DNA of 52,755 nucleotides, from contig JADEWQ010000032.1 of NCBI GenBank assembly GCA_015207585.1, forward strand, positions 1 to 52,755, written 5' to 3'. Below the pieces are notes generated by a model. It was not told where the DNA came from. It saw nothing but the letters and a program-made list of their open reading frames with translations, and searched no databases. Position numbers and translations under genes: made by a program. Positions 24,588 to 33,457 of the stretch are shown one piece after another (position 1 is the stretch's first letter; each line of letters opens with the position of its first letter). The stretch is from Pleurocapsales cyanobacterium LEGE 06147 (GTDB taxonomy: Bacteria > Cyanobacteriota > Cyanobacteriia > Cyanobacteriales > Xenococcaceae).

Positions 24588-27458
24588 ATGATGATTAATC
24601 GAAAACTTTGCCAAAAAATAGTAAGAGTGAGAAATCGGCATCTTTTTATTATTGATGCCATTGTTTTTGGTCTTACGCCCATTTTAGCTCTCTATATTCG
24701 GTTAGATGGCTCTGTCGCTTTTGAAGAGTATCCGGGTCTGGGAGAGGCAATTATCCTGTTTGTAATAGTTAAATTTACTCTTCTTGGCAAGTTTCGTTTT
24801 TATCAGCACTACTGGCAATATGCTAGTATTGATGAATTGTTAAAAACAACTGGATTGATAGGAGCTGCCACTCTCCTACAAACTGGATTATTTGGTCTTT
24901 TATATTTTTTAAATATTTTTACAATAGATACCCTTCCCCGCTCGCTTCCAGTGCTTGATGGCTTACTCAGTTTAATTTTAGTTGGGGGTATTCGCTTCAG
25001 TGTTCGAGTGTTTGAAAGAGTTGACCAACGATCTAAAAAGTTTCATCGGCGCGGTGCGGCAGTACCCGCAAAGCGGGCTCGCGTCTTGGTAGTTGGTGCG
25101 GGCAATGCTGGTGTTTCTTTAGTGCAAGAAATGCGACGCAATCCACATCTGGGACTTTATCCCGTCGCCTTTGTTGACGACGATCCCAAAAAACTTAAAA
25201 TGCACATTTGCAGACTGCCCGTGGTGGGTAATCGACATCAAATCCCTGCCTTGGTTAACTCTCTTAATATCCGCAGTGTGATTATTGCTATGCCTACAGC
25301 TCCCGGGTCAGTCATTCGAGAAATTGTAGATATTTGTCAAGCCAACGAAATTAAGACGAGCACTATACCAGGAATCCACGAAATCCTCAATGGTCACGTA
25401 CGCATAGGAAGTATAAGAGATGTAAAAATTGAAGACCTTCTCAGGCGAGAGCCAATCCAAACTGATATCCAGAAAGTCTTTGAACTTCTGATGGGCAAGA
25501 AAGTACTAATTACTGGGGCAGGAGGATCGATTGGCAGCGAACTGTGTCGCCAAACACTAAAAGCCTGGCCCGCTGAGATGATCCTTTTAGGACACGGGGA
25601 AAATTCGGTGTTCAACATCGAGCAAGAACTTAAACAAACTTTGCATACTCTCAAAAATGAGAGTAAAGCTCACCGACCGCTACCTCGTTTAACTACTTTC
25701 ATTGCCGACTTGCGATTTCCAGCTCGATTAGAACATGCTTTTGAGCAATATAAGCCTGACATTATTTTCCATGCTGCGGCTCACAAACACGTACCCCTTA
25801 TGGAGTTAAATTCTCCAGAGTCAATTAGTAATAACGTACAGGGGACAAAAAATTTGCTGGAACTGTCGCTAAAATATAGTGTCGAACAATTTGTGATGAT
25901 CTCGACAGACAAAGCAGTCAATCCCACAAGTGTAATGGGAGCCAGTAAGCGAGTTGCCGAGATGTTGGTGCTTAGAACTGCTCAAATTAGTGGCAAGCCT
26001 TTTACGGTAGTTCGTTTTGGTAACGTGCTTGGTAGTCGGGGCAGTGTTATCCCTACTTTTAGAAAACAAATTATGGCAGGGGGTCCGGTAACTGTTACTC
26101 ATCCCGAAATGTGTCGTTATTTCATGACAATTCCGGAAGCAGTGCAATTAGTTTTGCAAGCCGCGGCGATCGCTCGTGGAGGTGAAATCTTTATGCTTAA
26201 TATGGGACAACCTGTCAAAATTGTCGACTTGGCAAAGGATTTAATTCGCCTTTCAGGATACGAGATAGGTAAGGATATTGAAATTGTTTTCACCGGACTG
26301 CGACCGGGAGAAAAATTGCGTGAAGAACTATTGATACCGGGCGAGCAATACGAACCAACCGAACACGAAACAATTTTGGCGGTAAAAAATGCTGGGAGCG
26401 CGATTCCCAAAAATCTTGACTGGGAGGTAGAAGTTCTTTGTCAAGCAGCGGCTAAAAATGACTCTAATTTAATCACCTTTTTGCTAAAGCAACTGGTGTC
26501 GGGATATACCCCTCAATTAATCGATAAGCATGCTAGTGTTCGAGCCAAACAAGTAGATTCTTCCCTTTCTATCGAAGCTGGAGCAATAAGCAGCCAAATC
26601 ACGATGCTCGAAAAAGTTCTTCTTCAGGATTGTGATCTAGCAAAGCGGGCGACTGGGGAGATAACTCAGCTCAAAGCAGAAGACTTGCAGCAAGCTTTAG
26701 ACAACCAAGAGTTTCGGCTTTATTATCAGCCAATAGTACGATTAGAGACTGGTCAATTAGAAGGTTTTGAGGCACTTTTACGCTGGCAGCAATCCGAGTC
26801 AGAAATAATTTCTCCAGTAAAATTTATGCCAGTTGCTGAAGAAACAGGTTTAATTATTCCTATTGGTTGGTGGATACTCGACGAGGTTTGTTGTCAACTG
26901 CGTACTTGGCACCAATCTTCTTCGATTATCACCGTCAATCTTTCTGGAAGACAACTTTTACACCCCGATTTAGTCAAGCAGATTGAGCAAATACTCAGAA
27001 AAAATCAGATTAATGGCGATCGCTTGAGACTGGAAATTGCCGAAAGCATTGTTAGAGAAAATACCGATTTGGCTCTTGCCGTGTTGTCGCAGCTTAAAGC
27101 TTTGGGCGTTCGATTGCAAATTGACAATTTTGGTAGAAGTCTTTCAGTCTATAATTTTTCAGATAGTTTTTCAAATTTGTTATCCGAACAATTTGACAGA
27201 TTAAAAATTGACCGCTTACTCGTAAGCCGAATAGACAATGACTTTGAAAGCCTCGAAATTGTCCAAAATATTACTATGGGCGCTTGCGATGCTGGTGTAG
27301 AGTTAATTGCAGCTGGAGTAGAAACACCAGAACAACTCGCTCGCCTTAAAACACTGCAATGCAAGTATGGACAGGGCTACTTTTTTTCTAAACCCTTAGA
27401 AAAAGGCTCCGCCCAAAAGTTAATTGACTCAAAATGTAGCTGTGAGGAAGGCAGCTAG
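24588..27458 (+). CDS. CapD/WbpM-like nucleotide-sugar 4,6-dehydratase fused to an EAL domain
   Basis: This 956-residue membrane protein has an unusual domain order. Residues about 18-145 hold four membrane segments. Residues 165-290 form a nucleotide-binding domain (RVLVVGAGNAG). Residues about 304-600 are the SDR dehydratase of the FlaA1/WbpM family: VLITGAGGSIGSE, AAAHKHVPLME, and STDKAVNPTSVMGASKR, with M450 and K454 of the SMK triad. This makes UDP-4-keto-6-deoxy-HexNAc. After a linker, residues about 705-945 form an EAL domain with E728-A729-L730-L-R, NLS, LEIAES, LKIDR, AAGVET and GQGYFFSKP. The usual DDFG is DNFG (D846-N847), so phosphodiesterase activity is doubtful while c-di-GMP binding remains possible. 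A repeat-derived peptide GAAVPAKRAR lies near residue 156. It is the first gene of the glycan cluster. Confidence 0.9.
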   Translation: MMINRKLCQKIVRVRNRHLFIIDAIVFGLTPILALYIRLDGSVAFEEYPGLGEAIILFVIVKFTLLGKFRFYQHYWQYASIDELLKTTGLIGAATLLQTGLFGLLYFLNIFTIDTLPRSLPVLDGLLSLILVGGIRFSVRVFERVDQRSKKFHRRGAAVPAKRARVLVVGAGNAGVSLVQEMRRNPHLGLYPVAFVDDDPKKLKMHICRLPVVGNRHQIPALVNSLNIRSVIIAMPTAPGSVIREIVDICQANEIKTSTIPGIHEILNGHVRIGSIRDVKIEDLLRREPIQTDIQKVFELLMGKKVLITGAGGSIGSELCRQTLKAWPAEMILLGHGENSVFNIEQELKQTLHTLKNESKAHRPLPRLTTFIADLRFPARLEHAFEQYKPDIIFHAAAHKHVPLMELNSPESISNNVQGTKNLLELSLKYSVEQFVMISTDKAVNPTSVMGASKRVAEMLVLRTAQISGKPFTVVRFGNVLGSRGSVIPTFRKQIMAGGPVTVTHPEMCRYFMTIPEAVQLVLQAAAIARGGEIFMLNMGQPVKIVDLAKDLIRLSGYEIGKDIEIVFTGLRPGEKLREELLIPGEQYEPTEHETILAVKNAGSAIPKNLDWEVEVLCQAAAKNDSNLITFLLKQLVSGYTPQLIDKHASVRAKQVDSSLSIEAGAISSQITMLEKVLLQDCDLAKRATGEITQLKAEDLQQALDNQEFRLYYQPIVRLETGQLEGFEALLRWQQSESEIISPVKFMPVAEETGLIIPIGWWILDEVCCQLRTWHQSSSIITVNLSGRQLLHPDLVKQIEQILRKNQINGDRLRLEIAESIVRENTDLALAVLSQLKALGVRLQIDNFGRSLSVYNFSDSFSNLLSEQFDRLKIDRLLVSRIDNDFESLEIVQNITMGACDAGVELIAAGVETPEQLARLKTLQCKYGQGYFFSKPLEKGSAQKLIDSKCSCEEGS
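25050..25083 (+). repeat. Palindromic repeat inserted in frame in the dehydratase-EAL gene
   Basis: CGCGGTGCGGCAGTACCCGC followed by AAAGCGGGCTCGCG encodes RGAAVPAKRAR between the membrane part and the nucleotide-binding domain. It matches the gcvP insertion at 21948 over about 27 bases and is read in the same frame. It is placed at an inter-domain linker. Confidence 0.65.
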
Positions 27459-27600
27459 TAATAGCAATTAAAAAAATTAACATCGATTAAAACAATCGTG
27501 CTTTAAAAAGTTCTCGATGTTTGGAAAAAACTGACACGCAGTTATATCAATCGCCAAATTTTTGGTGCTGCTGCCATAGTTGGCTTATTGACTGCCTTGG
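27427..27600 (+). repeat. Left copy of a direct duplication flanking the methyltransferase gene
   Basis: From the end of the EAL gene (TGTAGCTGTGAGGAAGGCAG at 27433) through a decayed flippase gene start to GGCTTATTGACTGCCT near 27598, this segment is about 88% identical by eye to 28676-28845. The copy of the flippase start here has a TAA after two codons (GTG CTT TAA) and is dead. The right copy gives the intact flippase start at 28741. The methyltransferase gene lies exactly between the copies. Confidence 0.8.
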
Positions 27601-27661
27601 TAAGGAGCTGATGCCGCCACGAACATCATGATAATTGTAGGTAAAGAAAATTACTTATCAC

Positions 27662-28651
27662 ATGCTCATTAAACAGAAAGCTAAAACTTTACTAAATACT
27701 TTTCCCCCTGCCAGAGTCGCTAAATGTATCGTAGATGATTCTATCCAGGGTCTGCGTCTGTCTCTCGGACAGATTGATACAAATTGTGGCTCAACTCACT
27801 CGACTCGTTCCACAGCAGAATCAGTTGCTTACATAGAAGAAGTTTTTACTGATTATAAGAAATATGGAAATATAGAAAAATTTTTTGGAGTAGCAGCCGA
27901 GATCGGACCTGGTGACAATGCAGGTGTGGCATTGCTGATGAGACAGGATGGTTGTACTCAAGTAGACTTAATTGACCGCTATTTTAGCGCTCGCAACTCT
28001 CAACAGCAGAGCAAAATCTATGAGGCTCTTGCACGGAGATATGAACTCGATCGTTTGCATACTAAGGATTACTGGGATGAACAAGCCTTAGCAAATATTT
28101 CTTGGAAAATTGGTCAGGCGGCTGAAAAATATTTCGAGCGATGTGCTCGTGAGCGAGGTCAAGTTTACGATTTCATTGTGTCTCGTGCTGTTCTCGAGCA
28201 TCTCTACGATCCACTAGAGACCTTACATCAGATGGTAGCCTGCCTCAAACCAGGGGGTCGAATGCTCCATAAAATTGATTTCCGCGATCATGGCATGTTT
28301 ACCCCAACCCATCACGAGCTACTTTTTTTACAAATTCCTGACTTCATCTATCCTTTAATGGTGCGAAATTCTGGGAGACCAAATCGCATCCTCGTGCATC
28401 GTTATCGAGATGTCTTAGAGTCAATTAAGAAAAGTGGATTAATTGATTACTCTATATTGATAACGAATTTAGTGAATGTTGGCGAAATTCTTCCCCACCA
28501 AGTCTTTACAGATATTGACATAGATAAGCGACGTAAGGCTATTAATTTTGTCGAAAAGCATCGCAGAAAGCTTGCTGGAGAATTCCTTCATGTAGACAGT
28601 CAAGATCTAGCCATAGCTGGAATTTTTTTGATAGTAACTAAAAAAAGTTGA
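27662..28651 (+). CDS. SAM-dependent methyltransferase of the glycan cluster
   Basis: This 329-residue class I methyltransferase has motif I AAEIGPGDNAGVALLM near residue 78, an acidic strand end (VDLIDRYF), and the later YDFIVSRAVLEHLYDPLETLHQMVACLKPGGRMLHKID characteristic of Methyltransf_11/12-type domains. Its acceptor is unknown; a sugar hydroxyl or carboxyl of the polysaccharide is the natural guess. It is flanked by a direct duplication of the junction between the EAL gene and flippase gene, which indicates that it was inserted after the neighbours were already adjacent. An ATG at 27662 is used; no strong ribosome-binding site is visible. Confidence 0.82.
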   Translation: MLIKQKAKTLLNTFPPARVAKCIVDDSIQGLRLSLGQIDTNCGSTHSTRSTAESVAYIEEVFTDYKKYGNIEKFFGVAAEIGPGDNAGVALLMRQDGCTQVDLIDRYFSARNSQQQSKIYEALARRYELDRLHTKDYWDEQALANISWKIGQAAEKYFERCARERGQVYDFIVSRAVLEHLYDPLETLHQMVACLKPGGRMLHKIDFRDHGMFTPTHHELLFLQIPDFIYPLMVRNSGRPNRILVHRYRDVLESIKKSGLIDYSILITNLVNVGEILPHQVFTDIDIDKRRKAINFVEKHRRKLAGEFLHVDSQDLAIAGIFLIVTKKS

Positions 28652-28740
28652 ATAGATAATGACTTTGGCTCGAAAATATAGCTGTGAGGAAGGCAGCTAG
28701 TAATAACAATTAAATAAAATTAACATCAATTTAAAAAGTC

Positions 28741-30096
28741 GTGTTTAAGAAAGTTCTCGAGGCTTGGAAAAAACTGACAAGCGGTTCTATCAATCGCCAA
28801 ATTTTTGGTGCTGCTGCCATAGTTGGCTTATTGACTGCCTCGATCAAAGTGGTAACTGTAGCTAAAGAATTGATAGTTGCTTGGAGGTTTGGCACTGGCG
28901 ACGAGCTAGATGCGTTTTTAATTGCTTTAGTCGTTCCTAGTTTGATCATTAATGTAGTAGCTGGATCCTTCAATGTTGCTCTGATTCCTACCTATGTTCG
29001 GGTACGAGAGCAACAAGGTATCAAAGCGTCTCAAAGACTCTTGTCTGGAGTAATGGTTTGGAGCTTGGGTTTGTTAGTAATCACAACTATAGCGATGATG
29101 GCTGCTGCCCCCTTGTACCTGCCCCTAATTGCGTCAGGGTTCGATCCCCAAAAGTTAAATTTGACATTACATCTACTTTGGGCGATCGCACCTATTGTTT
29201 TGCTCTCAGGAATTCTCAGTATTTGGAGTGCTGTTTTGAATGCAGGAGAGCGCTTTGCGCTGGCTGCCGTATCTCCTATAGTGACTCCAGCTATTACTAT
29301 TTTACTGCTTTTCGGTTTTAGAGCTTTGGGTATTTTTGCCTTAGCGGCAGGTTTAGTCTGCGGTTCGATCGTAGAAATGTTTATTTTAGGATTAGCACTC
29401 TATCGGCAAAATATTCCATTACGTCCCAAATGGTATAAGTTTGATGCTAATTTACGTCAGGTTGCCGGTCAGTATGCTCCAATAATGACCGGAGCTTTTT
29501 TAATGTGTAGTACAAATCTAGTCGATCAATCTATGGCAGCTATGTTAATGCCAGGAAGCGTAGCTGCATTAGGCTATGCTAACCGAGTTATTTTTCTACC
29601 TCTAACCCTAAGTACCACAGCATTAGGCACTGCCGTCATCCCTTATTTTTCTAAGATGGTTGCCCGGGAAGATTGGCTAAATGTACGTCATACTCTTATG
29701 GGTTATTTAAAACTCATTTTTGCCTTGACTATTACTTTAACGATCTTTTTTATTTTAGGGTCTGAATTAATAGTTAAATTACTCTTTCAACGAGGCTCTT
29801 TTACAGCTAGTGATACTCAATTAGTAGCTCAAATTATAAATTTTTATGCCTTGCAAATCCCTTTTTATGTCAGCTCGATTTTTGTAGTCAGGCTGATTAA
29901 CTCTTTGGGAATTAATTACCTTTTGGCATGGGGTTCTGGATTAAATCTAATCTTTAATATTATAGGTAATTACGTATTTATGATTTATTTTGGAGTTAAA
30001 GGAATTGCTTTGTCTACAAGTTTTGTGTATTTATTTTCATTCAGTTTTTTATTTTTTTTCTTGAGCAAGCATTTAAAAATATTCGTTGCAGATTGA
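28741..30096 (+). CDS. MurJ/MviN-like lipid-linked oligosaccharide flippase
   Basis: This 451-residue integral membrane protein has about 12-13 hydrophobic segments and the MviN/MurJ pattern: TVAKELIVAWRFGTGDELDAFLIALVVPSL, FNVALIPTYVRVRE, DQSMAAMLMPGSVAALGYANRVIFLPLTLSTTALGTAVIPYFSKM. MurJ flips lipid II, but in a glycan cluster with a Wzy-like polymerase this homologue probably flips the lipid-linked repeat unit, as Wzx does. The GTG start at 28741 opens the natural N-terminus. It directly precedes a glycosyltransferase gene. Confidence 0.87.
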   Translation: MFKKVLEAWKKLTSGSINRQIFGAAAIVGLLTASIKVVTVAKELIVAWRFGTGDELDAFLIALVVPSLIINVVAGSFNVALIPTYVRVREQQGIKASQRLLSGVMVWSLGLLVITTIAMMAAAPLYLPLIASGFDPQKLNLTLHLLWAIAPIVLLSGILSIWSAVLNAGERFALAAVSPIVTPAITILLLFGFRALGIFALAAGLVCGSIVEMFILGLALYRQNIPLRPKWYKFDANLRQVAGQYAPIMTGAFLMCSTNLVDQSMAAMLMPGSVAALGYANRVIFLPLTLSTTALGTAVIPYFSKMVAREDWLNVRHTLMGYLKLIFALTITLTIFFILGSELIVKLLFQRGSFTASDTQLVAQIINFYALQIPFYVSSIFVVRLINSLGINYLLAWGSGLNLIFNIIGNYVFMIYFGVKGIALSTSFVYLFSFSFLFFFLSKHLKIFVAD

Positions 30097-30117
30097 TTAA
30101 ATAATAACAATGAAATA

Positions 30118-31230
30118 ATGAAATTAACCTTAATCATTTTTTCCTTCTCCTCTGGTGGAGCAGAACGAGTGATGTCGATTATGGCAAATTACTGGACAGC
30201 GAAAGGATGGAAAATTACTTTGTTATCCTTTGTTGACAGGAGAATACCTCCATTTTACGATCTCGATTCCCGCATTGATTATATTCCTTTAGGCATAGCG
30301 GCGGAGTCTCCTAACCCAATTATTGCCATCTGGAACAATTGGAAGCGCATCCGAAGACTGCGAACTGCAATCGATGAGAGTAAGCCTGATGCTGCGATCA
30401 GTTTCCTGTCTACAACGAATGCGATCGCTTTACTGGCTACTCGAGGTTTGAAAATACCAACGATCGTGTCGGAGCGTACCGATCCGACGAGGTATTTTAT
30501 CGGTAAGATTTGGGAACAACTACGACAATGGACTTATTTATTTGCAGATCGAATTGTCGTTCAAACTAGAAGAACACTGGATTATTTCCCCTCTCAGCTA
30601 CAAGCTCGTGCCTGTATTATTCCTAACCCGGTTTTAGAGCCACCAAGGGCAAACAATTCATCGGACAAGATAATAGGCGATCGCTCGCTCATTGCTATGG
30701 GGCGTTTAGAGTATCAGAAAGGTTTCGATCTGCTGCTACAAGCTTTTGCCAAACTGAAAGATCGTTATCCTGAATGGACATTGACGATTTTGGGAGAAGG
30801 AACATTACGCCAGGAGCTGGAATCTTTGTGCAACCAACTGGAACTAACGGATCGCGTTCATCTGCTCGGACGAAGGAAAAATCCCTATAAATTTTTGAAG
30901 CAGGCGAAGCTTTTTGTGATGTCTTCCCGCTTTGAAGGTTTTCCCAATGCACTTTGCGAAGCTATGGCTTGCGGACTTCCAGTCATTTCTACCGATTGTC
31001 CCACTGGACCAAGGGAAATCATTCGCAATGGTGTAGATGGGATTTTAGTGCCGAATGAGGATGTGTCGGCATTAGCGGCAGTTATGGAACGCTTGATGTC
31101 TGATGAGGCAGAGAGAAAACGTTTAGCTACCCGTGCGCCAGAGGTGACCGAAAGGTTCAGCTTAGAAAAGGTAATGGGAATGTGGGAAGAATTATTGGAC
31201 CAAGTTGTTAAGAAAAAGTTCTTTAATTGA
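30118..31230 (+). CDS. Family-4 glycosyltransferase (first of the cluster)
   Basis: This 370-residue GT-B enzyme starts MKLTLIIFSFSSGGAERVMSIMANYW. It has SERTDPTRYF in the middle, the hinge LIAMGRLEYQKGFDLLLQAFA, and the donor motif SSRFEGFPNALCEAMACGLPVISTDCPTGPREI. The SGGAER and E-x7-E motifs mark retaining GT4 enzymes of the GalNAc/amylovoran (PglH/AmsD) type. It should add one sugar to the lipid-linked repeat unit on the cytoplasmic face. The start at 30118 lies 21 bases after the flippase gene. Confidence 0.88.
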   Translation: MKLTLIIFSFSSGGAERVMSIMANYWTAKGWKITLLSFVDRRIPPFYDLDSRIDYIPLGIAAESPNPIIAIWNNWKRIRRLRTAIDESKPDAAISFLSTTNAIALLATRGLKIPTIVSERTDPTRYFIGKIWEQLRQWTYLFADRIVVQTRRTLDYFPSQLQARACIIPNPVLEPPRANNSSDKIIGDRSLIAMGRLEYQKGFDLLLQAFAKLKDRYPEWTLTILGEGTLRQELESLCNQLELTDRVHLLGRRKNPYKFLKQAKLFVMSSRFEGFPNALCEAMACGLPVISTDCPTGPREIIRNGVDGILVPNEDVSALAAVMERLMSDEAERKRLATRAPEVTERFSLEKVMGMWEELLDQVVKKKFFN

Positions 31231-31266
31231 AGCCTTAATAAGATAAGTAATAAGGACTAAATATTC

Positions 31267-33249
31267 GTGTGTGGTATAGTTGGCTTCCTTTCCTCTTTTA
31301 GTCAAACCTCAATGGGTGAACTCCAGGCTACGATTGGGCGAATGAGTGATACTTTAATCCATCGAGGTCCTGATGATAGGGGAGTTTGGATAGACCTAGA
31401 GGCAGGAATTGCTTTAGGTCATCGACGGCTGGCAATTGTAGACCTTTCGCCAGAAGGACATCAGCCAATGATATCCGCAGATGGTCGCTATGTAATTGCG
31501 TTCAACGGTGAGATTTACAACTTTTTAGAGCTACGGTCTCAACTGAAAGCTTTCGGTCATCATTTTCGAGGTCATTCCGATACCGAAGTCATGCTAGAGA
31601 GCTTTAGTCAATGGGGACTAGAGCAGGCGATTGAGTACTTCAATGGCATGTTTGCCTTTGCCCTATGGGATCGCCAAGAACGAGTCTTGCATTTAGGGCG
31701 CGATCGCTTGGGAGAAAAACCTCTTTATTACGGATGGATAGGTAACACTTTTTTATTTGGCTCCGAATTAAAATCCCTGAAAGCCCATCCTGATTTTCAG
31801 GCAGAAATTAACCGGAATGCTTTGGCACTATTTTTTCGTTTTGGCTACATTCCTGCACCTCATTCAATTTACCAAGGCATCTATAAATTACCACCAGGAA
31901 CAATTTTAACTTGGCGAGGTGATGCCAATCGTCCAGAGCCAGTTTCCTATTGGTCTGCTAAAACAGTTGCAGAATTGGGAGCTGCCAACCCTTTCATTGG
32001 TTCTAAACAGGAAGCTCTTTTACAGTTGGAAACACTACTCAAAGATGCAGTGGGATTACGAATGGTTGCCGATGTCCCCTTGGGTGCCTTTTTGTCAGGA
32101 GGGATTGACTCATCTACAGTAGTAGCTCTAATGCAGGCTCAAAGTAGCCAACCAGTCAAAACGTTTACTATTGGTTTTTATGAAGATGGTTACAATGAAG
32201 CACAGCACGCCAAAGCTGTAGCACAGCATTTAGGCACAGACCACACGGAACTTTATGTAACCCCAGAAGAGGCTCTTTCTGCCATTCCCAAGTTACCGGT
32301 TCTCTATGACGAACCCTTCGCCGATTCCTCTCAGATTCCTACTTTATTGCTATCTCAGCTGACTAGACAGCATGTCACAGTTAGTCTTTCCGGCGACGGT
32401 GGCGACGAACTGTTTGCTGGATATAATCGCTATTTCTCGGGAAACCGTATTTGGCAGCAGCTCGGTTGGATGCCCCGACCGCTACGCCAAGCTGCTGCGC
32501 GTACCTTAACTAGCTTATCGTCTCAAACTTGGGATCGGGGTTTGACTCATTTTGCAGCCTTACTGCCAGCTAAACTCAAACAGCCTACCCCAGGCACTCA
32601 ATTACACCTACTCGCCGATTTTTTGGCAGCTCCAAATTTTGAAGCCTTGTATCAATATTTAGTCTCTGACTGGAAAAAACCAGAAGCCTTAGTAATAGGG
32701 GGCTCAGAGCCGATTACTGCTTTCAGCGATCGCCAACGGTGGGCACAATTACCGCGTTTGACCCAGCGTATGATGTACCTCGATACGGTAACTTACTTAC
32801 CGGATGATATTCTAGTCAAAGTAGACAGAGCCAGTATGGGCGTGAAGTTGGAAGCTCGAGTACCATTTTTAGATCGCCGAGTAGTAGAATTTGCTTGGCG
32901 ACTGCCACTGTCGATGAAAATTCATAAATTTCAAGGTAAGCATTTATTACGCCAGGTTTTGTATAAATATGTGTCTAAAGACGCGATCGAACGCCCCAAG
33001 AAGGGGTTTAGTGTTCCGATTGCTAGCTGGCTACGCGGTCCTTTGCGAGATTGGGCAGAAGACCTACTGGACGAACGTCGATTACAGCAAGAAGGTTTTT
33101 TGAATCCGCAACCCATTCGTCAAAAGTGGCAAGAGCATCTTTCCGGCGAGCGAGACTGGCAATATTATCTCTGGGATGTACTGATATTTCAGGCATGGTT
33201 AGCTGAAACAACCAAAAGCTCTGCCCTTAAAGAAAAACCGATTAGTTGA
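31267..33249 (+). CDS. asnB: Asparagine synthase-like glutamine amidotransferase
   Basis: This 660-residue protein begins with the Ntn nucleophile C2 (MCGIVGFLSS) at a GTG start, followed by IHRGPDDRG and FNGEIYNFLELR of the glutaminase domain, then the synthetase domain with the PPi loop FLSGGIDSSTVVALMQ and LSGDGGDELFAGYNRY. It makes asparagine or, in glycan clusters, may amidate a uronic acid or another carboxyl group of the product; AsnB homologues are frequent in exosortase and polysaccharide loci. It lies between glycosyltransferases and reads with them. Confidence 0.93.
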   Translation: MCGIVGFLSSFSQTSMGELQATIGRMSDTLIHRGPDDRGVWIDLEAGIALGHRRLAIVDLSPEGHQPMISADGRYVIAFNGEIYNFLELRSQLKAFGHHFRGHSDTEVMLESFSQWGLEQAIEYFNGMFAFALWDRQERVLHLGRDRLGEKPLYYGWIGNTFLFGSELKSLKAHPDFQAEINRNALALFFRFGYIPAPHSIYQGIYKLPPGTILTWRGDANRPEPVSYWSAKTVAELGAANPFIGSKQEALLQLETLLKDAVGLRMVADVPLGAFLSGGIDSSTVVALMQAQSSQPVKTFTIGFYEDGYNEAQHAKAVAQHLGTDHTELYVTPEEALSAIPKLPVLYDEPFADSSQIPTLLLSQLTRQHVTVSLSGDGGDELFAGYNRYFSGNRIWQQLGWMPRPLRQAAARTLTSLSSQTWDRGLTHFAALLPAKLKQPTPGTQLHLLADFLAAPNFEALYQYLVSDWKKPEALVIGGSEPITAFSDRQRWAQLPRLTQRMMYLDTVTYLPDDILVKVDRASMGVKLEARVPFLDRRVVEFAWRLPLSMKIHKFQGKHLLRQVLYKYVSKDAIERPKKGFSVPIASWLRGPLRDWAEDLLDERRLQQEGFLNPQPIRQKWQEHLSGERDWQYYLWDVLIFQAWLAETTKSSALKEKPIS

Positions 33250-33457
33250 TGAAACCGAAGGAAAAGAGAAATATAAAAAAATAGATTTATTGCAGTGGAA
33301 TCAGCCAGATAAACAACAAGTAAACTGATTAAATTATCTTCATATCTAACTAAATAACTTGAAAAGCCCTCTTTACTTATGAAGTTAGTTTAATTAGTGT
33401 CAACTCTATATCTAGTGTCTTTGCGTAAGTCCTACTCTACTTTAGAGATGTCTAATT

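Noticed and set aside
24588-27458. Idea that the EAL part is a separate gene joined by a missed stop
   Set aside because: The frame is continuous through a normal-looking linker (residues about 640-700) with no start codon preceded by a ribosome-binding site, so a true fusion is the simpler reading.
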